64,000 nucleotides of DNA, taken from assembly GCA_941918925.1 (NCBI GenBank), contig OW799234.1:61298968-61362967 (forward strand), given 5' to 3'. Source of the stretch: Phyto melanocephala (taxonomy: Eukaryota > Arthropoda > Insecta > Diptera > Rhinophoridae). Both the position numbers and the translations under genes were made by a program. Under the pieces are notes generated by a model. That model had not been told where the DNA came from, ran no database searches, and worked only from the letters and a program-made list of their open reading frames with translations. Numbering within the stretch: position 1 is the first letter of the stretch; each line of letters begins with the position of its first letter. Shown here piece by piece: positions 23,531-36,803 of this stretch.

Positions 23531-26500
23531 TTTTTTTTATATCTTTCAATAGAAAACCTATTAAAAACAAAAAGTTGAGTGTGTTATTGGTTTTAAGCGT
23601 TTTTGACGGCAGAAAGAAAAGATATTCATCTACCAATTTGTGTAGAGTATATACTTAGTTAAAATATTACAGAGAAATTAAGGACTTTTAAGCGTTAAAA
23701 TATATTTTTAATATGTACACAGAACTAAAACGTGCAATTGTGTACGTTTTTGCTTAAAAAAAATCAATTATGCAAAGTCTTTGCTGTTCTAAATATATAA
23801 AAAATATTGATGTTCGAAAAATACAATCAATAAAAACGAAAAGATTTGAATTGTTTTTAGCAGGGATGACAAAGTTGTTATATGTTGTAGATTTGTGTTG
23901 TAATTATTTTAATCTAGATTCATAATTCAATAAATTATAACCGAACTGCGACATTAAGGCGACAATCTTTTATATTCTCGAATAACTTAAAGTGTGTATC
24001 TATTTTGGTCGATTCGAAGATGTTGATTTAAAACTTAAGGATTTTGGTGGCTTCTTTTATTTGTCTTCAGTTCTTTTTTTGGGTTCTTATTGTTAATCAG
24101 TTTAACTTATTTGTTTACTAAAGTAGTTTACGAAACAGTATGCTGATAAACAGTGAGTTAGTGATATAAAGAAATATACGGTTAATTCAAGAGAACTGCT
24201 ATACCATAGAAACTTTCTAAAAAAACAAAAGATAAGAAACAAATTTTAATAAAATTTTTAAATTTTTAAAAAATGAAACTGTTTTTATATAAATAAATTT
24301 TTTTAATAGAAAGCTTTATTCCAGTTTTTTTTCTAGAAAATTTTTATTGAAAATTTGTATATAAAGAACTCTTAAAACTAATAGAGTTTTTACCTTCACG
24401 CTTCATAAAACAACAACTGTTTATAATGTCTATGCGTACAGTATTAAGCAAATTTGATGATAAATTGATAATAAATTAAAGAACGCATCACTGACATTTT
24501 TGTATTGGAATTTTGACCTCTGAACTAATAATTTCTTGCTTATTTCACCATCACTTTCAACATGCTAAGTGTAAGAGTTTTGCCTCGAAGCAGTTCACCA
24601 TGTTTAATTCGCGCTGGAAAAAATATTCAAAGTGTAGGGTGTTCATAAAACATCTGAAACACCCATCAGTACACGCAGAGCAAAGACATGGTTGTGGTAA
24701 TCATTATCTTAGAGCAACATACAATGACTAAATTGTATAATTGTGGTTTAAACATATAATGGTCATGCAATAATCATATATTTGACAACAGTTGAAATCG
24801 GCAACCTTTGCTTATTTCTGTCGCAAATTATTGTATTTTGCTGTAACATACACATAGTGATTGTACTTACCTCAATCAAAAAATAATCATATTTTTTTTT
24901 ACATTTTCTTGTTGATTTTAAAGTTTTTTTAAATTTTTTCAAAATTTTTATGTATTATTTTGACATATCAAACTTTTAAATTTATTTATAAATTTGGCAT
25001 GCCTCTGGAAGTACTAATGAATAGTTTTGGATAACTTGGTCACTAATTGACAAAGTTATAGGCAAAAATTATTTTAAACAATATATTTTTCTTTAAATAT
25101 ATAAAATTTATTCAATCTCCTAAATAATTTTTGAACACGGTTAAGATACCAGATTATAAACCGTAATCTCCGATATTATTTCTAAGAAAAAGATACAAGT
25201 CGAATTAAATTCAACTGAGATATAAGCACCAAGGTATAACAGCTTTGGTGTTTTTTCCTAAAATTCACAAGCAGTAATCGATAATAATCAGTTTCTATAC
25301 AACCGTTTATTTAGGTCAAATATAGTAGTCACAGCTTGTCCCCTTTTACATCCACAATATTGGTAACAAATAAAAGCGCTAGACCAGTAAAATGTAGTTA
25401 AAGAGCCTGACTATCAGAATACCGTTGACTATGTGAAAATTCAAATCTAAAGATGAAGTCGGAAATAATAAAGCAAATAGTGTATTCAATTACCTTGTAC
25501 ATGACGGTGGTGGGTAATATCAGTTTCAGTTAGAAATCAAATAGATCTGAATTATACTTATATATTTAAAAAGTTTTGTATATATTCTTTTTTGCACCAA
25601 AACTATAAGCTTTTTGTTCCATCGATTTGTTGTTATATACCAAACAGTAACAGTTTGGTTTTACTTTTTGAAATTTTTAAAACCTCTTTGAAGAGCGTTA
25701 CAAAACATTTCTTATTTGCACCCTAGTTCGGAAGTTTACAGTTGAGCACCGACACACAAATGGTGATACTTAAATACATTGAATTAAAGTTAACTAAGGA
25801 GAATAAAAAAAAAAAAAAAAATTCTTTAAGATTATTGATAAATGTTTTTGGGTGTTACACAAAGAACGTTAGACTGATATATAACCTCTATCATTACTGA
25901 CATTGATAGAGGGTCAAGGGGAATTTGATATAACATTTTTTTGCTCTTAAGGAGGTTTAAAATGTCTTACAAAAACAAAATTGTTTTCCCTATACCATAA
26001 AAACAAGAAAATCTTTTCAAAAAAAAAAAAAATAAATAAAAAATAAAAAAAAAACCTAACTACTACTTTATTTTTATTTATATATAATTCAATGTTAACC
26101 ACTTGATTTTATTTACACACATATACCCACTCATTAATTTATTTCAACTTATAGCCATACCCTTAAACAAACTTTTCTAAACATGTGCATTGACCTTTTT
26201 AAATTAAACAAAAAAATCGCATTAAGTGTATAAGTGTGTAAATTTAAAAATTTGTGGATGTGTATTTACACACAAAAGTATTTTGTAGTCTACAATTCCA
26301 TATTTAACTTTTTCTCGTTGTTTGCGTCTTTTCGGCTTTTCCCCCAACACTTATGAGACAAAAAAGGAGCCCTTCATAAAAGAGCTGTATAGAATGGAAT
26401 GAAATGGAATAATAATCATAAAAAACACATAAAAACCCATAGTCCTAAATCCTTAAGGACCTGTATAAAAAAAGCAAAAAAAAAAAAAAAATTAAGGACG

Positions 26501-28487
26501 TCCACACTCTCTACTTACGTATTAGTTCCAACGAGAAAAAAATCTTTTCCGCAGTATATTTTCAATTTTTTCATGCTGCTGCTATTTTTGTTTATGGCTC
26601 TTTTCTTTATTAAAGATTTTTGGTTTTTTCTGTAGGACAGCATTTTCGTATAGAGTGAAAACTTTTAGGATTTAAGTTCTAGCAGTGCTTTTAGTTTGTT
26701 CACTTACGCTTTGTTTTAAGTTTGACATATATTTTTAGACATTTACCATGTGTGTGTGTATGTGTGTGTGTGTGTGAGAGAGAAAAGGATAGTAAGTCTA
26801 AAATAAATATTTTTCTTTTGCGACAATAATTCAACATGAAAATTAGGTTAACAATGACAACAACAAGTACAACAATCACAAATGACTCAGGGCTAAATGT
26901 AGTAAAAATCACATTCGTAATGTTAAGTGTGTGTGAATGTTGGCATGTTTAATGTGTTGCCTAGTTTTACTAACACTGAAACTTACTCCAAAAATAGGCT
27001 TTATTTTTTTATTTGTTATGTTTGCTTTTAAAGCAATACATATACTAAAACACTCGATAATTGTTTTAACTACAATTTTACACAGTGGGTAGATATTGTT
27101 TAAACAGATTGTAATGAAATTGCAGGTAGAAAGTAAATAGTATTAGGAGACCTTTAAGAAGTTCTATATTATATTAACAAAATTCTTTAGTTTATCCTCC
27201 TTGACCACTGTTAACAACATACAACTATTAATGCCCTGACGCCAGTTGAATTATATTACACTCATAAGGGACTAGTGTTGTTCTTGCCAAATTGTTTTTC
27301 TTTTTTACACATTTATTTTACTGTTTGCGTATCGAATTGATATATTTTACTTTATTTTAAAGCCCAATAAGTAAAACATTTAGCATTGGTGTTGCAAATA
27401 AGTATTTGTTGTTATTGTTATGGTATTGATTTATTTAAGTTTACAATACAGATTTAACATTTCAGTTGAAAGTGTATTACTGTTGTTATTGCGATTGCAA
27501 AACATAAAATATTTACACACACACACACACACACACAATAACAATACAATATTTTGTATTTTACTATTTTGGAATTTACTCATTGTGCAAATTGGTAACA
27601 TTTCAACAAACAATTTTGTCGACACACAAACACAATTTTGTTTTATGCACATGCACACAAACACTCATAGGCATTAAATAAAAATACCAATAAAAGGGAA
27701 TAATCATAAAAACACACACACTGCAATACAAAATATGTATAAATATGCACATTTTGATGTTTAACAAGAAACTTAAATAAAGAAAACAAATAATTTCTGG
27801 TGTTATTCATTCTTATTAGTGATTGTTTGTGTTTGGTATATCCACTCGTATAACAAAATATTTGTGTGTGTGTGTGTGTGTATATCTACTCGAAGTATGT
27901 ATGTTATGGAAATAAAAAGAAAAAATGTCAAAGACATTTCCATTTACTTTAGTTTTAACAATAATAATACATTAAGCCTACAAGCGCATACTGTATTGAA
28001 TAATATGGAAAAAATGGCTTAAAAATCATTGGTTTGTTGTTGCTTTTAACAAAGTTTTTTTTTTAACACACATACATTATTACATATCCCGCAAAACTCT
28101 CACTACAAAATAATGAGTTAAAAGTACTGAAACAAATTCTTCGTTACTTACAATTTGACATATTAACCCATTAATTTAATAAGGCGATGTCAATAGAGGA
28201 AAGAAGTTTCTATCCTCGCTTACAATTATACCTACGTGTAGAGAAATAAATTAGTACTTTTAACAGATTTTGCAAAAAGAAATTGTATAATATGTGTGTA
28301 TCTAAGCAAATATCTGACAAATGTGTTCTTCTATTTCACACTATTACTTAAGTCACTACTAAAACACTTCTTCTTATTATTGTTATTAGAATAGACTATA
28401 TGAATGGTCATCGAAATGTATGTCGTTAAGTAACACCAAGTCCTCACCTGGGTTTTGCTGGAATACAGACTAATTTATAAAACTTTT
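23531..28487. other. AT-rich non-coding DNA with microsatellites
   Basis: No gene recognised. A GT run lies at about 26749-26779 ending in GA repeats, an AC run (12 units) at about 27514-27538, and a GT run at about 27862-27882. A family-E-like fragment ('caactgagatataagcaccaa', 'agaccagtaaaatg', 'gaagtcggaaataataaagc') spans about 25190-25520. Short frames across the AC and GT runs are H/T/C/V-rich artefacts. Confidence 0.5.
27514..27538. repeat. AC dinucleotide microsatellite
   Basis: About 12 uninterrupted AC units. A second run in the opposite sense (GT) is at 27862-27882, and a third GT run with a GA tail is at 26749-26786. Confidence 0.95.
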
Positions 28488-28735
28488 ATATATCCTTCGC
28501 AGAGAGTGTAAGGGTATATACAGGTTTGTCATTCCTTGTGAAATCGCTACAATATTTATTTCCGCAAACAAATAGTTTATATTTTTTCTGAAAGCTTAAG
28601 AATAGGGTAGTTGATTGGATATTTTCATTATCAAAAAATTAGAAATATATTTAGGTGCTGGCCAGCATTGAAAATCAGCACAATCGCTCCATAACATTCT
28701 GAGATATGAGCAAATAAACACTGACTGACCCTGTT
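28488..28735 (-). repeat. Family B dispersed repeat, 3' fragment
   Basis: 'tatatccttcgcagagagtgtaagggtatata' then 'ggtttgtcattcc', 'ttttctgaaagcttaagaatagggtagttgatt', and 'tgagatatgagcaaa' match the 3' half of family B in the minus orientation. Truncated toward the 5' end. It is followed to about 28990 by sequence sharing 'aactgagatataagcaccaa' with family E. Confidence 0.65.
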
Positions 28736-29005
28736 TTTTTTCTTCTTATTTTTTTTTTACAAAAAAGTCCTAAGGCAATTTATAGCCACATTTCTGACTA
28801 CTTAAAAAAATATTAAGCCTCTTAAGATATTCGTGCGATTTTCTAAACAAATCGGCCATTAATCTTTGTAACAATAAAGACATCTTGTTAAAAGGCATGG
28901 AAAAATCCTACAAATCTGTTGAAACTAACTGAGATATAAGCACCAAAATACAACTGCTTCAATAAGAGAAACTGGTCATTAAGTGAAGGGACTTGGCATG
29001 TGCAA

Positions 29006-31924
29006 TCTATATATATAAAAGAGTAACGTGACTGACTGACTGACTGAATGACTGACTGACTGACTGATTCATCATCGCACAGCCCAAACGCAAAGAGCTA
29101 GAGACATGAAATTTGGACAATCGTTTCCTCTTTTAATGTGTAGCTCCACTAAGAAGGGATTTTTGGAAATTCGTACTTTAAGGGGGTAAAAAAGGGTAAA
29201 AACGGGTCAAATCGGTAATCTTATATCTGCTAAACTAAAAATGATACAAATTAAATTGAAAAACTATTGTAATTTGCACAAAAAATAAGCTGACAGGTGT
29301 CTGGCCTTTTTTAGAATTTTCAACCCCTAAGGGGAAAAAACGGGTAAAAACTGTAATTTGGTACCTTTTTGGTACCCTATGTAACTTCCAAACCCATAAA
29401 GCTAGGAAAAAAATTTAAACTGTATTAAGTAGTCCGCAAAAAAATATTACTAGGAATTCGGCACTTTTTTCAAATTCATATGTATAAGGGGTAAAAATTG
29501 TCCCTTTTTTTGGTACTTTTTTTAAAATAAACTTTTCTTATATTATTCAATGGGACAAAATTTGACAATTATTATTTCCTAATAGAATATGGACAACTAT
29601 TTAGGTGAAATTTTTGGAAACTTTTTTGGGAACAAAAAAGGTACCAAAAAGGGGAAAATACCGGAAAATGTATGTAATTCCTAATTAGACGGCCAATTTT
29701 CACAAAATTTTTAATTGGGATTTCACTAGACATAAAAAATTATGTAATTTAGTAAAAATTTAAACACATTCATAACAGGGTAGAAAAGGGAAAAATGGGG
29801 AAGAGTTTTGTACTTTTTAGAACATAATTACTTTTATGCAAAAAAGAGTAGATTTACTGACTTTAAATCATGTCTATTAATATATTTTGTTACATAGATA
29901 TTTGAACATTTTAAACTTGGAATTTGGAACTTGGACTAAAAATGTACTTTTTCGCTTTTCTATGGTACTTTTTGTATTTTCTACGTTTATAAAGGTAGAA
30001 TTGTAAAATAAAGGACTATTGATTCCAGGTTAGACTAAAAATGTTATGGGTGACCAATAATTTTTTGAATTTTTATGGTACTTTTTATATATTCTACGTT
30101 TGCGAAGCTAGAATTTTAAAATTAATGGTTATTGATAAAAGGTGAGACCGAAAATCTTATGGTCGACCAAAAAGGTACTTTTTTGAATTTGAATGGTACT
30201 TATTGTATTTTCTACGTTTATGAAGGTAGGATTGTACAATCAAGGACTATTGATTTCAGATGAGACCAAAAATGTTATGGGCGACCAAAAAAGTACTTTT
30301 TTGAATTTTTATGGTACTTTTTGTGTTTTTAACGTTTGCGAAGCTAGAATTTTGAAATTAGTGGCTATTGATACAAAGTGAAACTAAAAATGTTATGGTC
30401 GACCAAAAAGGTACTTTCTTGAATTTTTATGGTACTTTTGGTGTTTTATACGTTTATGAAGGTAGGATTGTACAATCAAGGACTATTGATTCCAGGTGAG
30501 ACTAAAAATGTTATGGGCGACCAAAAAGGTACTTTTTTAAATTTGTATGGTACTTTTTGTATTTTCAACGTTTGTGAAGGTAGAATTTTGAAATCAGTGA
30601 CAATTAATACAAGGTGAGACTAAAAATGTTATGGTCGACCAAGAAGGTACTTTTTTGAATTTTTATGGTACTTTTTGTATTTTCTACGTTTATAGAGGTA
30701 GAATTGTAAAATAAAGGACTATTGATACAAGGTAAGACTAAAAATTTTATGGGCGACCAAAAAGGTACTTTTTTGAATTTTTATGGTACTTTTTCTATTT
30801 TCAACGTTTGCGAAGCTAGAATTTTAAAATTAGTGGCTATTGATACAAGGTGAGACCGAAAATATTATGGTCGACCAAAAAGGTACTTTTTTGAATTTTT
30901 ATGGTACTTTTTGCATTTTCTACGTTTATAAAGATAGGATTATACAATCAAGGACTATTGATTCTAGGTGAGACAAAAAATGTTATGGGCGAACAAAAAG
31001 GTACTTTTTTGAATTTGTATGGTACTTTTTGTATTTTCAACGTTTGCGAAGGTAGAATCTTGAAATTAGTGACAATTGATACAAGGTGAGGCTAAAAATG
31101 TTACGGGTGACCAAAGAGGTACTTTTTTGAATTTTTATGGTACTTTTTATATATTCTACGTTTGCGAAGCTAGAATTTTAAAATAAGTGGCTATTGATTC
31201 CAGGTGAAACTGAAAATTTTATGGGCGACCACAAAGGTACTTTTTTGAATTTTTTGTATTTTTAACGTTTGCGAAGCAAGAATTTCGAAATTAGTGACTA
31301 TTGATACAAGGTAAGGCTAAATATGTTATGGGCGATCAAAAGGGTAGTTTTATGCATTATAATGGGACTTTTTGAAATTCCTACGTTTAAAAAGTTAAAA
31401 TTGTGAAATAAAGGATTATTTATTCAAGTTTAGAATTAAAATGATATTAAAGACACAAAAAAAGCCTTTTCGCATTTTTATTGTACTCTTTGTATTTTTA
31501 CGTTTGTAAGCATAGATTCTTAAAATTAGTGTTTTTTGATGCGAGGTCTAAGTCCTAATATTATGGACGACCAAAATTACTTTTTCTCTTTTTATATATT
31601 TTGTATACATAGAATTCTGAAAAAAGGTAATAATAAACCAAGTGGAAGTTTTATTGAAGGAAAAAATGTTTCTTTTATTATTTTAGGATAATTTTTGCAA
31701 AATATGAATCTTAATTTTTGAAACTCAGTAGCATTGATCTTGCTTTTAGTTAGGAAATATATGCCCGATATATCCTTACTCTACTTTTTATATTTCTAAG
31801 TAAATTGAATCAGAGATACAAATTTTCATAAATTGAACCAAAAATATTTAATAATTATAAATAGAACTTGAGCATTCAATAAATAGTAAGAACTGCGCTA
31901 ACGAAGTAGCGGGTTAAATGCTAG
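29006..31924 (+). mobile_element. Helitron-like non-autonomous element, 2919 bp, with satellite array
   Basis: 5' end TCTATATATATAAAA preceded by A. 3' end is the hairpin CGCTA-ACGAAG-TAGCG, nine bases, then CTAG followed by T. A GACT run (29026-29067) lies just inside the 5' end, followed by 'catcgcacagcccaaacgcaaagagctagagacatgaaat', a head seen in many insect elements as I recall. The interior holds a tandem array at about 29961-31330 (separate entry). No protein similarity; the three near-identical 62-residue frames inside are translations of the array. Confidence 0.72.
29961..31330 (+). repeat. Tandem array, ~118-bp unit with 236-bp two-unit period
   Basis: 'atggtactttttgtattttctacgttt' recurs about every 116-118 bp roughly a dozen times. 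Adjacent units differ in a regular way: one type has 'tacgtttatgaaggtagg.ttgtacaatcaaggactattgatt', the other 'aacgtttgcgaagctagaattttgaaattagtg'. Equivalent frames start at 30193, 30429 and 30901, spaced 236 and 472 bp, so the two types alternate. 'ttatgggcgaccaaaaaggtacttttttgaattt' is the best conserved core. It lies wholly inside the Helitron-like element. Confidence 0.85.
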
Positions 31925-34571
31925 TATAATACATAAATAAACGAAATTAAAATCAATGTTGACCGCTACTACAAAACGGCGGTCTATAAGTTTATGTATG
32001 GGATATATCTGGTATTTCATAATGTACCCCCTTAATACAGTAATTTATTAAAAACGTGTTTGAAACAAAATGGCTGAAGTTTTTTTCTAACCTCACCAAT
32101 ATGGATATCAGACGAAAGGATTGACTTGTAGAATACTAGATAGTTGGAGTTGGAAATAATAAAGCAAATGTCATATTGTATGCAATCTGAAATCTTGGCT
32201 AAGCCTCCTGTACATTTCTTAAAATCTTAGGTATGCGATTTTCAAATTAAGGTAACGATATGTGAGTAGTACACAGTGAAGATACTGGTTTTCACAGCCA
32301 TATGTCACAGGTATTAGTTACTGAAACATTAACAACCACAGGAGAGAATTAAGATATATTAATGGTGTTAAGGCCAACGGAGACATTCTGGTTTTTATCA
32401 CTGGTCGGTCACGGTCATCCCTCTGCTTGTATGGGATCAGTTGTTTTATTGCATTGTAAAATCTCTTTAAACTGAATTCATATAATAAATTTAAAGCATA
32501 TATTCATTAAAAAAATCTGTTGTAAAGTTTTGGTTTTATTATTGATAAAAATAAAAACTTCCCTGGTGCTACTGAGTTATAAATGGCCAATTTCATATTT
32601 TTGTGCGTTTGAATTTAAAGCTCTTTAATGATACATGTACTGGAAGATTGTTTTAAAATTTGTTGCCCTATTTTTAAATTAAGAAATTATTTTAAAATAT
32701 AGTTGTATGGTGTCGAGGTTTGTGATAAAATAATACAAAAATTAATAAACCGAAAATCACAGCTAAAAGTGTATAAATATAAGCCGCATCGCAGCGTATT
32801 TTTTTTAAAAGATTGTCAGATTATATTATAAAATTTAATTTTAATAAAATGTCACTAAACCTGTGTGTAAAAGCAATAAAATAATATTTCATGAAAGCTG
32901 AAATCTGTTTAAAAATTTGGCGAAAACGTAAAAGCCAATTTGAAATTCTTTTACGAAAATTTAATGCTTTCACACAACTACAATTATCACTGTTATAGCA
33001 GTTAAAATTGCGTACAAAATAGCATAAAAACAAAATAAAATAAAAACCAAAAAAAAAATAGAACTAAAAGAATAATGAACAATTTATCCCACTGGAATTA
33101 CTGTAAACGCAGCATTTAAACTTAAAAAAGGTTATGAGCTGAATATTTTTGGAAAATTCAAAGCAAGGCACGCATACATTTTGAACAAACAACACATGCA
33201 TACAATTCGTACAATAAATGCGACTAAAAAGGTGATAAAGGAGCCATTTGGGTTACATGCACGATCATGCCTTTTGATATCATATTTTTTTCTTTTTTTA
33301 ATAGAATACAAAAATGTCATGTTTTGTAAAGGCTCACCAGGGAAATTCCACATAATGAGAATGAGAATGATGATGATGATGATGACGATGCAGTCAGTGA
33401 TAAAATAGAAACCAAAAAATACACTTACACTTACAAACCAACATAATATAAACAATAAAAAAAAACCCAAACTGTTTTACGAAGAGAGGAGAAATGTATG
33501 TAAACATATCTACGCAAACATATACATACGTCTAACGATAGCAAAAGGAAGTCGTTTTTCGAAACAAGGGAAAACCAAAAATGTGTTTTTGTTATTTTCT
33601 TCTTTTTTTTTATTACCAGTATATTTATGACATCAGAAGACAAACACGAGCAGATTACAAACACTGACTACGACTTAAATACATAAAAAGCCTAAAAATT
33701 CAGTTAAAGAAGGGACCAAAAATGAATTTATGTTGTTGTGTGTGTAACAAACTCAATTACTTTTTACAAAATGTGGAGAGAAAAAAATTAAAAAGGTTTT
33801 TTTGAAGGCACAAACGCATGAGAATATAATGAGCTAACCAAGAAAACTTGAAAAATCAGAAGTCAACCCGTCTGTCAGTCAATCAAAATGAAATTTATAA
33901 ATTATCTACAGTGCGGAACAGAATTAATTGAAACTCTACGATCAAATCTTTACAATTTGTAAATATTTAAGGCAATTGTTTGTATTCTATATTCTATGTT
34001 CAATAATTTTTTGGTTTTATGTCTTGCACTCCCTCAGTAACTAAAGTTTTGAGGTGTTTTTTTTACATATTTATAACCTCTATGTGTGCACGGATGTACC
34101 GGGATAACTTTGACATTTACAATCAAAATTTTTAATTTACAACTAATAATCTGCATACCGAAACTTCTTGGTAACTACTAGTTTTAAAAAAATTTCGTAT
34201 ATCTAAAGTTGCACACCTAAATTTTTGTTTTACTTTGTGTGGGCTCTTGTATCTAGCCCAGATGTGGTGTATCCTTATGAAAATAATAAGGCCGGGTGTT
34301 CTTCTTAGAACTAACAATTTTATTAAGCGGCTTCTTGGTGTTATATATCTTTGTTTAATATAAAAAATATTTGCAGTTTCCTAGTGTATTACTCAGTACA
34401 ACTGTTAAACTATTGATAATAAAAACAATTTAAAAATAAATTTAATTTACCTTAACTTCACCATGAGGATGTTGAAAAAATTAGAAAATCTATGGCAACA
34501 ACAAAGAAGTAAAACTCTACGTTAAATTCATAAAACTACACAGAAAGAAAATAAATAAAAATATATATATA
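31925..34571. other. AT-rich non-coding DNA; old repeat fragment
   Basis: About 32030-32200 resembles family E ('gttggaaataataaagcaaatg'). A GATGAT run lies near 33358-33390. The 112-residue minus frame at 33132-33470 is F/I/V-rich without a known motif and includes the antisense of this run. No gene recognised. Confidence 0.45.
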
Positions 34572-35394
34572 CTAGCTAATACCCGGTGTGCTTCGCCACC
34601 CCCATCGTACTCTTACTATTATCGCTTCCCAGATATACGAATTTTTGTATTTAATTCATATGACAGGTGCCACGCCCACTACTACTTAAGCATCCATTTC
34701 ATATCAAAATAGTCATATAGATGTCAAAGCTTCTCGTGCAAAATTTGGGAATTCTAAATGTTATCGCTTCCCAGATATACGAATTTTTGTATTTAATTCA
34801 TATGACAGGTGCCACGCCCACTATTTCTAAAGCATCCATTTCTTATCAAAATAGTCATATAGATGTCAAAGCTTCTCCTGCAAAATTTGGGTACTCTAAC
34901 TGTTATCGCTTCCCGAATATACGAATTTTAGTATTCAATTGCTATGAGAGCTGCCACGTCCACTATTTCTAATGTACCCATTTTCGTCAGAAATGTTTAT
35001 TTAGGTGTCAAAGTTGCTCTTGCAAAATTTTAGTACTCTAATCGATATCGTTTTCCAAATATACGAAATTTAGCATTTAATTCATGTGGCCACGCCTACT
35101 ATTGAAAGTCCTCCCATTTTTTACCCAAATGATCGCGTAGGTGTCAAAGTTTACCGTACTTAATTTTAAGACTCTAGCTGCATTAACTTTCGTGATATAT
35201 AATATTTAATACTTATTTTTTAATAGGGCGTGGCACCCCGCCCACTTACAATTTCAAACCAAAGTGTAGCCTATAGTTCCTTCCAGACATACGGAAAGAT
35301 TTTGTGAAAATTTCAAGAAAATCGGTCCAGTCGTTTAACAGTCTATAAAGCACAAACAAACATACAAACACACATTGATTTTTATATATATAGA
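34572..35394 (-). mobile_element. Helitron-like non-autonomous element, 823 bp, 142-bp repeats
   Basis: Minus-strand 5' end TCTATATATATAAAA after an A, then 'tcaatgtgtgtttgtatgtttg'. 3' end hairpin GGTG-gcgaagca-CACC, then CTAG and T. The interior is a tandem array: 'atcgcttcccagatatacg' recurs at about 34621, 34763, 34904 and (diverged) 35047, i.e. every 141-143 bp. Each unit contains 'gccacgcccac' (GC-rich against its surroundings). Non-coding. Confidence 0.75.
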
Positions 35395-36595
35395 TTAATA
35401 GGCATATGAAATAAGAAAACAAAAACGTAAAATGATATAAAATTCAGTAAATAATAGAAACAAAAGAATTAAATCTTAAGGCAGATACTTCGAGATGTTT
35501 ATACGCATTGAATGCTTAATCGTATGTTAATTGCAGATTGACTTGTAATTGCCGATACAAGCTCATGATGTTTTTCTTTGTTTCATACGTAATTGCAATC
35601 ACAAGTTCTTACCTTCAATAATTTAAAAACAATTGATCTTACAGTCTTAATATTTTTTTTTATTTAACAGACATTATATTATCGTTCACAAGAAAATATA
35701 AATTTTATGATTCGAACTACCACTTAGAAACTTGTAGACTTTTTTGGCAAACCTTCCATTAGAGATTTGATAGTTGCTTGAGTCGCTTTTTTGAAACAGT
35801 TTGACCGTTTCTTTTTGAAATTGTTTATATTGTAGAACACGTTGTGCTTTTAAATTGTTTTTTCACAGGAGGCTCATTCCTTTTCTCTGGTCTTAGCTCC
35901 GACAATTTGGACATCTGGCCTCTATTGGTACAAAAGCTATGTCAATGTTTTGGTACCACTTCCGGCCTTTTTTAAATACGATAATGATGTAATGCCAAAT
36001 TTAACTAAAATTTTTATAAAAACATTGTGATCTCTTACGAAGAGCGAAAGTTTCTCTTGCCGACATTATTTGATATGTACCTCGGTTTTTATAAAAATAT
36101 TTGTCTAATTTTCGATTCAAAACTTATCTTCAGCATTTCCTAAGGCACCAGCAACAGTTTTAACTCGAAGGCTACAAAAAATCAGTACAAGCGTTTTGTC
36201 GTCAATTATACATCACGAATATTTTTGTTTAAATTTTATTTTTGTACAGTGTCCTATTTTTGGCTTTTAAATTGTTTGCAGCATTCTTCTTTGAAACAGT
36301 TTGGACTTTTTATAATTTTTTAAGCATAGAGTGGCTTTATTTTTTATCACCAAATACTTAGAACACTTAGCTAACCGGTGTGCTTTTCTGCCAGATATGT
36401 TTGGACGTCTTTTCAATATATGTAAATACTTTAAATTTTCTTGGCCTTCCCAATATTACGTAGCCTTTTTTCCCATCAACGTTCGAATTCTTCTAATACT
36501 GTTTAAGTGTTATTGGAAACTATATGACGGCATACCGTTAATTCTTTGATTAATTTTTGTTGGACCAATTTGGGTTTTTTTTTGAATATGTTTAA
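35395..36595. other. Unclassified AT-rich DNA, faint coding-like traces
   Basis: Repeated phrases ('gaaacagtttg' near 35798 and 36292, 'cttttaaattgttt' near 35849 and 36265) suggest an old, internally duplicated element. A minus-strand GRPRKF string near 36440 hints at a Tc1-like DNA-binding region but has no supporting context. I cannot assign it. Confidence 0.3.
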
Positions 36596-36803
36596 TCTAT
36601 CTATATAAAACAGGATGTGTGTATGTATGTAACGTATGGACTCCAAAACAGCTGGACCGATTTTGATGAAATTTTCAGAGAATCTTTAGAGTTTTTAGGC
36701 GGGTGACACTGTGAAGTCTGACTTTTGATTTTCTGTGGGACGGAGGGGCGTGGCAAAATCCAATTTTCATTGTGCACCACCAATGAAAGCCGTTGTCAAC
36801 TAG
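36596..36803 (+). mobile_element. Probable Helitron-like fragment
   Basis: It begins TCTATCTATATAAAA after an A and continues 'caggatgtgtgtatgtatgt...aaaacagctggaccgattttgatgaaattttc', close to the heads of the elements above, and contains 'ggggcgtggcaaaat'. It ends at CTAG 36800-36803 but with A, not T, following and no clear hairpin. The 3' end may be chance and the copy truncated. Confidence 0.45.

Noticed and set aside
30193..31089. Three near-identical 62-residue frames, possible tandem gene family
   Set aside because: They are translations of the 118-bp tandem array; neighbouring units break the frame, so there is no sign of selection on protein.
33132..33470. 112-residue minus frame with hydrophobic stretches, possible membrane protein
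   Set aside because: The hydrophobic runs come from T-rich DNA and the antisense of a GAT repeat; no homology pattern or start context.
33909..33935. 'cagtgcggaacagaattaattg' as a Tc1-like terminal repeat
   Set aside because: No matching inverted end or transposase found nearby.
36331..36549. 72-residue plus frame and an antisense GRPRKF string hinting at a Tc1-type transposase
   Set aside because: Only six residues match a common pattern, with no catalytic boxes nearby, so it is kept only as unclassified DNA.
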